26,739 nucleotides of DNA from Acanthaster planci (lineage: Eukaryota > Echinodermata > Asteroidea > Valvatida > Acanthasteridae), in the NCBI RefSeq assembly GCF_001949145.1, contig NW_019091441.1:255422-282160 (forward strand). The letters are read 5' to 3'. Numbering within the stretch: position 1 is the stretch's first letter; every line of letters starts with the position of its first letter. A program made the translations under genes and the position numbers. Under the pieces are notes generated by a model, which was not told the DNA's origin, did not search any database, and saw nothing but the letters and a program-made list of their open reading frames with translations. Positions 1-9,604 of the stretch are shown here, one piece after another.

Positions 1-440
1 TATTCTAGCATTTCTGTGTACAAAAATTTTTTATTTCTATGGGGTGAATTTTTATGTGTGGCCTTAGACAGAAGTAGCAAGTTTCTTTTGCTGTCCAGTG
101 TAATTTATATGTATTTACATGTAACAAATGGTCGAAGGTCAATGCTCCTGCAGTATCCTTGGACTCAAACCATGTACAATTGTACATACCTGTAAAACAC
201 CCACAAAACAATGGAAACCCCTTCTCTCTGGAAGCGCACATCTTCTAACACTTGAAAGCACGGGCAAATTGGGCATGATACCTTTATAAATCATAAATAG
301 GAATAACCGATAACGCTTGCAAATCAGTACACTACATGTGAATATCATTGCAGTCTGAAAGGGACAGGTGAAAAATTTTGTTGAATGGACATCGATTGAC
401 ATATATTGATGTGTGGATAATTTGTTTAATGTGTATGCAG
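1..440 (+). other. Intron 1 of RNASEH2A (3' part)
   Basis: No DEAGRGP-coding exon can be found here on the + strand, so this stretch is read as the 3' part of the intron separating the off-window first exon from exon 2. It is AT-rich with scattered ACATGTA motifs. Short minus-strand open frames have no recognisable similarity. Confidence 0.7.
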
Positions 441-512
441 GTCCCATGGTGTATGGAGTCAGCTTCTGTCCATTGTCCTGTAAGGAGAGACTTGAACAAC
501 TTGGCTTTGCAG
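441..512 (+). CDS. RNASEH2A: RNASEH2A exon 2
   Basis: The acceptor is tgtatgcag and the donor is gtactg. The exon starts with two bases of a split Gly codon whose first base is in the off-window exon 1. It reads [13 protein letters not shown] and onward to LGFA, matching the segment directly after the DEAGRGPVLG active-site loop of the family. It ends one base into the Asp codon of DSKTL. Confidence 0.93.
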
Positions 513-3500
513 GTACTGTCCTTGTTCATGTGTCTAGTGCAATATTAACCAAACCTTTACATGTGTAAGGTTACTTAAAATAACCATCCCAAATCTTTCT
601 GAATCCAACACCAATCATGCCAATACTTTCTCACACATTTTATTCAACAAAATTTGGAAATACAGTGTACATGAAGGCCCATGGAAAGAGTGCTGTAACA
701 GTTCTGTGTGTACCAGAGTTAAATTGGATAAGGTGTCAGATTTTGGTAGAATTTGGAAGTTTAGCACTAAATTTTGACCTGAAGTGAATAAAATAGACTT
801 AAATTGCTAAAAATACACGAAGAGGTGAATCTGTATAATTTCTTAGTAAGTTTTGTTTCATTTTCTATCTGCATTCATTGACAGAAAAGTAAGACTAAAA
901 ATGTTTACAAAAACGTTTGTACAGATGTGTTTTATTGTATGAGGCTTCTGGATGCACCGAAGGAATGATCTCTCTTGGAAGAAGTGTGGTTCTGAAAAGA
1001 ACCTTGTTAAGTAGGAACTTGACGTTTTGACCAGGATGATCTCGTCATCCTCAGAAGTGAGTCCCTTAAATGGTGCAACCACGAGCCTTGTGGTTGCAAA
1101 GCTTCAAATCTTGCCGATATATTGTATATGAAAACTCCTAAGGTAATTGCCACCTAGGTGATTTTTTTTTACATAATTTATCCTTTCTGATATGGCATTG
1201 CAAGCATTCACCACTTTGGCATCCAGTCATGAACAGGAATAAACTTCCACTGTACTGCATCCAATCCAATCCACCTTTGAGCCATGACATATTTAATCCT
1301 TCAGGAACAGTAGAATTAGGGATTATACGTATGTTGAATTCTCTCATGTACCGTCACTTCCAGAAAGCAGTGACTTCTGGGTGATAGGTATCTGGTGATA
1401 CTGGTGTATCACACTGGTGATACACAATAATGCCTGTAAAGCCAAGTTCAATCATTGTTCCACAAGTGACATGTAACTTGTATATAACTGATGCTGATCA
1501 ATAATGATTGCTTTTGCAGATTCCAAAACATTGTCAGAGGAGCAAAGAGATGATCTTTTCTCTAAGATCAAAGAAGCAAACGACTTCTTAGGATTTGAAG
1601 TAGAAATTCTCTCCCCCAATTATATATCAACAACAATGTTAAGACGGTATGTACTGTACAGATGAAGATGTGACTATTCCTTAGGCTTCAAAGATTAAGA
1701 ATGTATTAGTTCTAAACACTAGAGCAACTGCAACTGAAAAGGAAATAATTTGACATTAGAAATAAAGATGTATGCACGATTACCAAATGCCTTTTGCATA
1801 TTTATCAGACCTGTACTGTGTATGCTGTGAAGGACACATGTAGGTGTATGAAATTGAATCACTCATTTATCCGGGACTTGAGTTTAGTTGAAATATTTAT
1901 CAGAGTATACATGTACTTTAAATATTTGTCAGAATTTTATATTCAAGATCCCTTAAGACCACAACAAGATTTTTAAAGATCTTCAGAAAGCAAACACAAG
2001 ATCTCTTGTCTGAATTTGAGTCATAAGCTATTCAAATGAATTGGAACAAAATCCTTTCTTTATTATATTCATGATGTTATTTGTGAATGTTGTTGATGTG
2101 GCCTTGTGATGAACATAAAAACACTTTGATTTATCATTTCTCTGGTTAGGTGTACATTTTTATTTATGTGACAGTTTTGTTGTTTTGATTTCATTAGAAC
2201 AAAGTACAGCTTGAATGCGATCTCCATGGACTCTGCTATTGGATTGCTGAGACTGGCTATATCGCAAGGAGCAAACATCAAAGAGGTTTGGATAGAATTG
2301 GGAGTTATGTTGATTGTTCTGTCTGTCATATCAGTAGATTTACATATAGGCCCAAGTACTTCAAAACCCAAGTGGAATAAGGTGCTAGTTGTACAATCCA
2401 ACTACTCTACTGCTTGGAGGGCAATCTCATGTTTGAATCGTTAAACCACCTGGGGCTGACATAGTCTACCTTTTCTGTGAACGTTTACCTCCTGCACAGG
2501 GCAGCATACATTTACCTGTACTCAGCCTTCTAATGGACACAGCATTGAAGTCTCTGATATGTCCTTAAATTTCATTTCTCAACTTGAGTTTGTTTTGAAC
2601 AAGTCCTTCTTCAAATTATAAGGCTTGAAACTTTAAAGCTTTAAACAAGGTGAACAGTTCTTTAATTCATCATTCATCAATCTTTGTCAAGTTTTCTTTA
2701 TTGGATTAATTTGGAGTGGAAAATTGTTAATTGAAAATGCAGTTATCATGAGGTAAGAACCTAACATTTGATAAACATAAATAATTAATTTTAGTTGTAC
2801 ATACATGGTTATGTTTGGATATATTTTTCTCAGAAATATAAATCAGTATAGGAACTGGAATATATAGGTCTGCACATTTAGATGATGAATTCAGCACTTG
2901 TTTCAAGTGAGTTTAAATATTTCTGTTGAACATGAAATCACACATACCCCTGCTGCATAATGGCAAACTGAAACGAACTCTTATAGAATTCAATGTCACA
3001 GTACACCAAAATGCGGTGTGTAACTTTCACTTATTTGGGGCAGGGGGTTTTCTACTGGTAAACCTGAAAGAGATGATGGTGTCAATAGTTTTGCATGTGT
3101 GACATTTACATACTGTAGCATTTATTTGTTGTTGTGGTATAGGTGTATGTTGACACAGTAGGTGATGCTGGCAAGTATCAAGAGAAGCTACAGGGACTAT
3201 TTCCTGATCTGGACATTACTGTCACCCCAAAGGCTGATGCTAAGTTTCCCATTGTCAGCGCTGCCAGTATATGTGCTAAAGTAGGTAACAAGTGTGGAGG
3301 AATATTACTGTACACCCAGTTGTTTCAAATCACTGATAACAATTACGCAGTCATTGAATCAGCTAAATACAGAATATTTCCCCCCCTTAAATTCAAATGT
3401 ACATGTGTTTGTTGATTGTCCATTGTGTCCACATTCTGGACCAACATACATACATGTACCCTCTGTAGTACATACCCTCTGTGTTTCCCTTTGATAGCAC

Positions 3501-6500
3501 ATTTTGGAAAGAGGTCCTCGTGCAGATCACTGTGATGTGCACAGTTTGCTCAAAGAAAATCAATTACTCCGCAGTACAGTTGAATAGAATTAGAAGCATT
3601 AGTCAAAGGGTTTGAAGTGTGGGTTCTGTGGAGGATTGGTAAACTAACATCAGTACTGTTTTACGAAAAAGGCAAAAACTCAACTATTTTACACTAATAT
3701 GGATGTACACATTCAGTGCCTTGTTTTCACCTGTTGATTTTTTTTTCGTCTCTTGATACAGAACAATTTTTCCAAGCCCATTGTTCTCGCAAACTCTGTG
3801 TGAGATTTCTTGATCATTAACCCTGTATTTTGTGACTAGGTTGTTCGTGATCAAGTCTTGAAAACGTGGGCATTCCTTGAGGGTGATGATATTGTGACAG
3901 GTGATTACGGAAGTGGATATCCATCAGGTGATTCCTTTATTGTTTTGCTTACATGTGTACATTTGTATTTGTTGAGTGCTTACACAGTGTACATGTACAT
4001 GTAGCAACACTGTTGAATTGACATGTCCTTGTAACGTGGAGTGAAGGCACTTCAGTGTTTTTATCCATCATACAAAGAGATTTTTCTGTTCTTGGCACAC
4101 ATCTAGCGTACAGTTTAGCATACAGTCAATCACACTGTATCAGGAACACTTGCAGCTTGATTGTAGCATGACAGAACTAGTAGCCAGGCAGTTGCCATAT
4201 TGAGGCGACAATTTCCTTGAAAAAAGTCGAGACTCAGTTGTAGGGGCAAAAATTTATCCCCATGGCATTGTTTGGTCCCACATCTTTTTTAACCCATGTG
4301 TACTTCCCACAACCACGGATAAAAATGTGTGTCACTTCTGGAGTGTACTGACTTTGCTTATGCAACTCTGTACAACCTTCATCAGGTCTTGCTTGGAACC
4401 TACAATTATTGCAGTGTTTTCAAAGTTGAATGATCAGTCAAATTTTGGATTTTTTGAAAGTGTGAGTGTTTGAAAATATCTGGTACTTCCACTGTCATTT
4501 TTTGATAGTTCCATGCTTATGCAGGTGTCTTATGCTCAGTTGATCAGCCTTTTCTAATCCCTCACTCTAACTTGCTGTCTAGTAGATTCATCAACTTACG
4601 TTTTCCCACAGTCACTTCAGTGCTTCAAACTATTCACCTCTGGAGAAATATAAGGTTAATCACCTCAGGAGGATAGTTTCGCGACACAACTAGAAGCAGT
4701 TAGTGCTTGTTATAGAGCACCTCTCCTACAGTTGGGTTGATTTTATTGATAACAGATTACTTTAATTGAAACATGTGCTTTTGTATGAATATCTGTTGCA
4801 AATTCAGTCACACTTTCCCCGCTACCTCTTTACAAAATGTTTGAACTCAACTCACCTCCGTAGTGCTAGCGCTTTGGGGAATACATGCAACACGCATACT
4901 ATACATTTGCACACAATACCTGTTATGCATACGGTATGTGTATGGTTCTTTTGTTACTGTGGTACTTTGTTTGCTGGAGGAATAGTACTTTTGGCTCAAT
5001 ACAGCAAAATAAAAGTAACAAATATGACTAGCTCTCAGCCAATCAAAATATAGGATCAGTAGTTGAGGTGTTATATTTATTCCCTTTGTAATGTTTGCCA
5101 TCAGACCCAGCAACCAAACAGTGGCTGGCAGACAACTTGGACAAAGTCTTTGGCTATCCCCAGTTTGTAAGATTCAGTTGGTCCACAACAAGTACACTAC
5201 TGGAAAACGGTGCCTACCTCGTGCACTGGTAAGCCCATGTACATGTACATGCATATGGAAGCAGTCTACATCTATGGAACAGTTTCATATTTTGGAAATA
5301 TCTCAAAATTCACATCATTGTGTAAGCTGACCTAGACTGTCACTATATACATGTATTTTCAGATGGCATGTTTCACTTGGTATAGAGACCATACTCCCTT
5401 ATCTGTATGACGACAGACTTCTGTGCACTTAAAGATTCTTGTCGTTATTATCAGTCTACATGTTTTCTCTCGCACATTAGAGGGAAATTTGGTGGACCTG
5501 GTAGGCTGTTGTTTATTTTATTTCATTGTAAACCGTCATATTCACAAGAGTCCAGTAATGAACAGGAAACAGATGTTGTCAACTGGCCAGCTTCGTGCAC
5601 AGCCTGAGTTTTTTGTTTACTATTCAGTACATCAGTGCATGGAGCAAAGAACAGTGGGGTGCATTGAGACATTGTCCTTGTGTCAGAAATGGACAGAAAA
5701 TTTGTAGAAATAAATTTAATTTAATATGATGACAAGTCTGAGAGGCATTTGTTCAAATTATCCAGTGGCATGGAAATGTTAACGTGGTTGTCATTGCACT
5801 GTCCTAGTGGTTTGAGGTCAAAGAGAGATCCCATTATGATATGGGGAAAGTGAAATGTGACCATCGACATGAATATTTAACAATTATTGACTGCTGTAAT
5901 GTGGGATATTATGTGTTATAACACCTGAGGGACTCAGCACTTTAGTGTGCTGAGGGTGCTATGATGTCCCTGAGGGTTTTTAAAACATTATATCCCACAT
6001 GACAGCAGGTCTCTGTCTTGAATCCTTAGCACTACTTCCTTCCATGAAGTGTCTCAAATTTAATTGAATTGATGTCTTGATCCACTCCTACAGAGAAACT
6101 TATGCAATGTGCACAGACTTGGTGAATCGCCATGTCAGTTTATCTGCATTTGTTGTTTGTGTCTTGCTCAACAGCAGTATCTTTACACCATAAAAGCCAT
6201 TTCTGGAGGAGAATCTGCAAGTCTTTAAGGGTGCACCACAACAAATAAATTCCCATAGACGGCAGTGATAAATCCCCATACTTCACAATTATTTTAAAAA
6301 TACTCACAACTCACACAGGTGTCCAGGCTGCACAGTAAAACGATGATCGACATGTCCCCTTCCATTTTCCTTTTGATTTTTTTTTTGGGTTGACCAATTT
6401 ATTTTTAAGAAATTTTCACCAGAAGCAGACCACCCCTAAAATGAAGAAAATGTCCCTGCCCAGAAAAATTGCCATTTTGAAAAACCATCCCTCTGCAAAA

Positions 6501-7328
6501 CGGCCAAAGAGTGCCACTTTTGGACCCGATTGTACCCAAATTGCTCAGAATCGGAAGCCCCAAGTCCAGGCCAGAGGTTCAGTGCCATATTTCTCCAATT
6601 CCTCAATTTCATGGCTCTCAGGACTCTCTAATATAGAATATTCGAGTGTATAACTTTTATTAATGAGCTCAGTGGACATATTTCCGGCCTTTTTGCATGG
6701 GTGCTCAGCAGACATAATGTAAAGGAACTTACAGTATAAAAGAAATAAAGTAACTGTCAAAAAAAAATTGCAGTTTCCCTACACCTGATTGTATCATATG
6801 CCAGTTCACTGCTCTTACGAGAGTCTACTGTTTGTAAGTGAAATTAGCACAGGTGTCACTTTGAAAATTCTGGTGAATAGCAGTCACTGCATTAGGGTTT
6901 TGACTGTGGGGCGAGGTCTAGTCTATGATATCATGATTCGATTTGCACAAAGATGAGGGTAATATGCATTGTCTTTGCCCAATCACATGATCATTCTGGG
7001 CCAATGAAAATACATGTACAGTATCCAAAAGAGAGGCATAACTGTGTTTATTCATGACTGGCCCAGCAGTATCTGTGCTTACCTTCAACAGTCACTATAT
7101 TTCATGTTCGAAATCATAGTAGGTAGGCTCATCACTTCTCTGTACACGGACCTTTGTGTTTTCATTTTCCTGTGTGTTTTTTCTGGCAGGGAAGATGAGG
7201 ATGAAGATGAAAGCTCTAAGGGGACAGCTTCTTTGTTCTCCTTCTTTGCCCCAAAGAATGCTGACCCTAGAGACAAGCAACATGCATTCTTTGAGGAGAG
7301 GCATCTCAAACGAGTTGAATCATTTTGA
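441..7328 (+). CDS. RNASEH2A: RNASEH2A, ribonuclease H2 catalytic subunit A (exons 2-8; exon 1 off-window)
   Basis: Catalytic subunit of the heterotrimeric nuclear RNase H2, which cleaves RNA in RNA:DNA hybrids and nicks 5' of single ribonucleotides embedded in DNA (ribonucleotide excision repair). Joined exons 441-512, 1520-1646, 2198-2285, 3143-3280, 3840-3927, 5105-5228 and 7190-7328 give about 258 residues plus stop in one frame. The human protein is about 299 residues, so only ~40 N-terminal residues are missing. Landmarks in order: [29 protein letters not shown] (Asp equivalent to human D141), KADA (equivalent to D169), [16 protein letters not shown] (Tyr equivalent to Y210, the ribonucleotide-junction sensor), [11 protein letters not shown], and an acidic C-terminal tail. 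The D34/E35 pair would be in the missing exon. No broken frames or lost key residues are seen. Human comparisons are from memory. Confidence 0.96.
513..1519 (+). other. RNASEH2A intron 2
   Basis: GT-AG intron of 1007 bases. It contains a repeat-like segment around 858-1082 whose minus strand carries a degenerate hammerhead-like core at 1021-1054. Near 1385-1430 a gtgatac-type motif is repeated. No coding signal is seen. Confidence 0.8.
1021..1060 (-). repeat. Repeat-like segment with degenerate hammerhead-like core
   Basis: Read on the minus strand, CTGAGGA (1054-1048) fits the hammerhead box CUGANGA. It is followed by TGAC (1047-1044), a 12-base loop, the complementary GTCA (1031-1028), then AAAC (1027-1024) where an intact ribozyme would have GAAAC. 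Similar CTGANGA...GAAACGTC segments recur in many animal repeats. The critical G is missing here, so it would be a relic at best. Assignment to any element family is inference. Confidence 0.3.
1520..1646 (+). CDS. RNASEH2A: RNASEH2A exon 3
   Basis: The acceptor is cttttgcag and the donor is gtatgt. The exon completes the split Asp codon and reads [14 protein letters not shown], then a helix, then [17 protein letters not shown] and LSPNxIST are family hallmarks. It ends two bases into an Arg codon completed by exon 4. Confidence 0.95.
1647..2197 (+). other. RNASEH2A intron 3
   Basis: GT-AG intron of 551 bases between coding exons, AT-rich. I see no repeats or RNA genes in it. Confidence 0.85.
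2198..2285 (+). CDS. RNASEH2A: RNASEH2A exon 4
   Basis: The acceptor is ttcattag and the donor is gtttgg, a weaker match to consensus but followed by loss of homology. The exon reads [20 protein letters not shown] to GANIKE, corresponding to the human [20 protein letters not shown] region. It ends in phase 0, directly before the V-Y-V-D-T-V-G strand in exon 5. Confidence 0.95.
2286..3142 (+). other. RNASEH2A intron 4
   Basis: GT-AG intron of 857 bases. The exon 4 reading frame continues by chance into it to about 2444. Nothing else is recognisable. Confidence 0.85.
3143..3280 (+). CDS. RNASEH2A: RNASEH2A exon 5 (two catalytic Asp residues)
   Basis: The acceptor is gtggtatag and the donor is gtaggt. 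It has 46 codons in phase 0. It contains VYVDTVG, whose Asp is equivalent to human D141, and [18 protein letters not shown], whose first Asp is equivalent to D169. Both metal-coordinating acidic residues of the type 2 RNase H fold present in this window are intact. Confidence 0.97.
3281..3839 (+). other. RNASEH2A intron 5
   Basis: GT-AG intron of 559 bases with a T-rich tract near 3739-3750. The exon 5 frame runs on by chance to 3415. No further feature is seen. Confidence 0.85.
3840..3927 (+). CDS. RNASEH2A: RNASEH2A exon 6
   Basis: The acceptor is tgtgactag and the donor is gtgatt. It reads [15 protein letters not shown], then DYGSGYPS. The Tyr of DYGSGYP corresponds to human Y210, which contacts the DNA-RNA junction. 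It ends one base into the Asp codon of the next exon. Confidence 0.95.
3928..5104 (+). other. RNASEH2A intron 6
   Basis: GT-AG intron of 1177 bases. It holds a TACATGTACATGTA run at 3990-4003. No repeat family or coding signal is recognised. Confidence 0.85.
5105..5228 (+). CDS. RNASEH2A: RNASEH2A exon 7
   Basis: The acceptor is tgccatcag and the donor is gtaagc. It reads [20 protein letters not shown], then [14 protein letters not shown] and a short tail. This matches the conserved DPKTKAWL...[12 protein letters not shown] end of the catalytic domain. It ends two bases into a Trp codon. Confidence 0.96.
5229..7189 (+). other. RNASEH2A intron 7
   Basis: The largest RNASEH2A intron in the window, 1961 bases, GT-AG. 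It opens with an ACATGTACATGTACATG run and contains the 118 bp foldback at 5891-6008. Around 6340-6660 the sequence is T-rich and then A/C-rich with an 87-codon open frame that resembles nothing I know. Confidence 0.8.
5891..6008. repeat. 118 bp imperfect foldback (hairpin) element
   Basis: Outer arms 5891-5914 (CTGCTGTAATGTGGGATATT...) and 5985-6008 are reverse complements with two mismatches over 24 bases. Inside, CCTGAGGGAC pairs with GTCCCTGAGG-like sequence and CTCAGCAC pairs with GTGCTGAG around a TTTAGT loop, so nearly the whole unit can fold. No clear target-site duplication is visible. It could be a foldback MITE or an unclassified intronic hairpin. Confidence 0.65.
7190..7328 (+). 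CDS. RNASEH2A: RNASEH2A terminal coding exon (exon 8)
   Basis: The acceptor is ttctggcag. The exon completes the split Trp codon and then encodes an acidic run EDEDEDESS, a TASLFSFF segment, and a charged C-terminus ending in [13 protein letters not shown] before TGA at 7326-7328. The human tail (ITSYFL... and ...YFLERGLE) aligns at the same places, supporting this as the true terminus. LFSFF resembles a PCNA-interacting (PIP) motif without its Gln. Confidence 0.94.
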
Positions 7329-7521
7329 CGAAAGCTAGTTGCAACACCAAGTCACTTCCAAAAGTTTTAGCTGGATAGAAAAGATTCTCAAAGAATGATT
7401 TGAGATACCTGCCTGTCTGAACTACATCAAACTACATGTACTACAATTTGAGCTCTGGGGTTTTAGGGTTGTTTTCTTGCATATTTCACAACAGGCAGTG
7501 TGCCCCTACATTTATACATGC

Positions 7522-7527
7522 AATAAA
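7522..7527 (+). terminator. Poly(A) signal AATAAA, likely RNASEH2A
   Basis: AATAAA lies 194 bases after the RNASEH2A stop. A GT-rich stretch (ctgtgtgctacttgctg) follows about 30 bases downstream, as expected of a cleavage site. This predicts a 3' UTR of roughly 210 bases. Confidence 0.6.
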
Positions 7528-7851
7528 ATTACCTAACTTGACATAGCCCACGGAATCCCTGTGTGCTACTTGCTGTACAATAGTTCAGTGTACATGTACC
7601 GAGTTGTAGCTGGCAAAGTTTAAATAATAGTCAAAGTTTTTGCTCAATGCACGTTTTTGTGCTGTGTAAAATACATTCTGCTGTCATATGTTGCTTGGGA
7701 TAGAGTGACGATTTTTAATATTTGGCAATGCTGGAACCCCGTTCCCGTACACTTGCACAATACCTGTCCTAACTGGAATCACATGCCTCTTTCTCTGTCA
7801 CACATTGCCAGTGGAGAATTTAACTTTTCATGCACTTACTGGTTTAAAGAG

Positions 7852-7857
7852 AATAAA
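7852..7857 (+). terminator. Alternative poly(A) signal AATAAA
   Basis: A second + strand AATAAA lies 524 bases after the RNASEH2A stop, followed by TG-containing sequence. It could serve as a distal polyadenylation site. Without transcripts the choice between this and 7522 is open. Confidence 0.35.
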
Positions 7858-9425
7858 TAAGACCAAATGGTGAATGTTTACATTGGTCCTCCATTTTCAC
7901 AAACTTTATATTCATCTTCAGTTTTACATTTGATTAACATCAGAAATTTGTTCAAAGACAAATTTAATTACAAAATGAAGTAGTTTCAAAATATCAACGA
8001 TAACCAGGATTTTTTTTATACAAAATATGTTTAGAAGCAACAAATAATGAATTTATACATTGCATATTTACTGTACTTTCTTCAGATGTACATCTACTGG
8101 TACTTTAGATGAACAGGAATCATATTTGTCCCATTTGTACTTGGGTTAAACACAAGCTGCCCCCATACTTTTGTATCCAAAAATACTTCTGTTCATTTTG
8201 TCCAAAAGAACATGTATAAAATTACTAAAAAAGAAAATCAGATGAACCATGGTCAGATTTATGGTTGGAAATGACTGTTCCAATCAAGGGGGGGGGGCAG
8301 AAGTATGTTCACATAGGCAACAACTGAGAGGGAGGGTACATAAAGTTCCACAAAATGGTTTCCAACAAAGTGATAATGCACTCTGCAGAAAGAGGTTTTC
8401 CCCAAAGAGAGCGTTTTCTAATGGACATGTAACATGGGTTTTGATCAACGACCAAAGACAATTTTAATCACTCTTCAATAGATCACTTGTGTAGGATATT
8501 AAAAGCACTACTTTTTACTGTCACAAAAAGCTTTTAGAAGTATGTACCGTTTGTAAAATATGTTTGCAATAAAGATTGACATCAAGGTAAACCTCTTATC
8601 AAAAATGTAAAATAAAATGCCTAGAGTGATACATGAAAGATTTCTCTTTAGTAAATCAATTGTTCATCACATAAATACAGAGGCCTATCCAGCACAGTAC
8701 TTTTTACCTGTGGGATATCACTGGAACTTTGCTTTTTTCAGCTCTCATTTTGATCGCATTTTATATAAAAGACTTAACACAGGAATACCTCATGTTCAAT
8801 ACTGGAGTCTTTTAAAGATAAAACAATTGGAACATTTCAAATCTACATGTATTTAGTTTTCTTGTAGGATTGGTTAAGCTCACTACAGTTCAGAAATAAT
8901 CCACAAGCATGCAAATATAACCGGTTTTACTGCTTCTTTGGATTCATTTTGTAATTAGGGATTTTTTTACAGTTTCTTGAAATGTCCATTTGATAGGCAC
9001 AGTAGCACACTCAATGCATTTTATAACATGTAAGACAAAAACGCTCAATCATTATACAGGCAGCACCTTAATCAAACTTTCAAAGTGCACCAACAGTGCA
9101 TGTCCATCTGCACAGAATCATAACCTGTACATTGGCGTATGTGAATTGTCAGTCTCAGTTACAGAAATGGAAAACATTGGAAGTCCAGGACCCTTAAGGT
9201 TACAAGCAGGCATCATTTCTGGCTCTCTGAACCTCGGCTTCAACTACCGTGAATTTGTTTCACGCCTCCTGGTTCTGGAGACATGGCAAGTATTCTGCTT
9301 CACAAACATGAATTGGGTTATAGGACAGATGTTTTGTAGTAATTCTACCAAAAAATGACAGCCAAGGTGCAGGGAAAGCTGAGGTTTGGAATGAACAATC
9401 TAAGAGTGAGCTGTATGGTACTCTA

Positions 9426-9604
9426 TCATGTGGTTAAGTTGCCTTGACTAGATACTGGGGTTCCATGTGAATGAGAACTGAAGTTTAATATGCTGTCTGC
9501 AGCATGGCGCTCCTCTGCTTTCAGCCTTCGGTACTCCGTTCTGAAGAACAGCAAGAAGATGCAGGCATTGAAGGCTCCATAGCCAGCATAAATGAGCAGA
9601 GGGA
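9426..9604 (-). CDS. SLC49A3: SLC49A3 last coding exon
   Basis: Acceptor cttccctcag. The exon encodes the last membrane helix (PLLIYAGYGAFNACIFLLFF), then RTEYRRLKAEERHAADSI and a polar Ser/Thr-rich tail ending at TGA (9428-9426). YRRL(K/Q)AE is shared with the human protein. The human C-terminal extension of ~60 further residues is absent here. Confidence 0.95.

Larger units (their letters stand above)
7329..9425. other. Convergent intergenic region and 3' UTRs
   Basis: This lies between the two stop codons of convergently transcribed genes. It includes the RNASEH2A 3' UTR with AATAAA at 7522 and 7852. For SLC49A3 on the minus strand no AATAAA occurs close to the stop. Variant signals are TATAAA-like near 9019-9025 and ATTAAA at about 8463-8468. 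A poly-G run lies near 8288. A 122-codon open frame at 8990-9358 has no recognisable motif and sits where the SLC49A3 3' UTR should be. Confidence 0.6.

Noticed and set aside
8990-9358. 122-codon + strand open frame
   Set aside because: It lies where the SLC49A3 3' UTR is expected, has no recognisable motif or splice partners, and has ordinary AT-rich composition.
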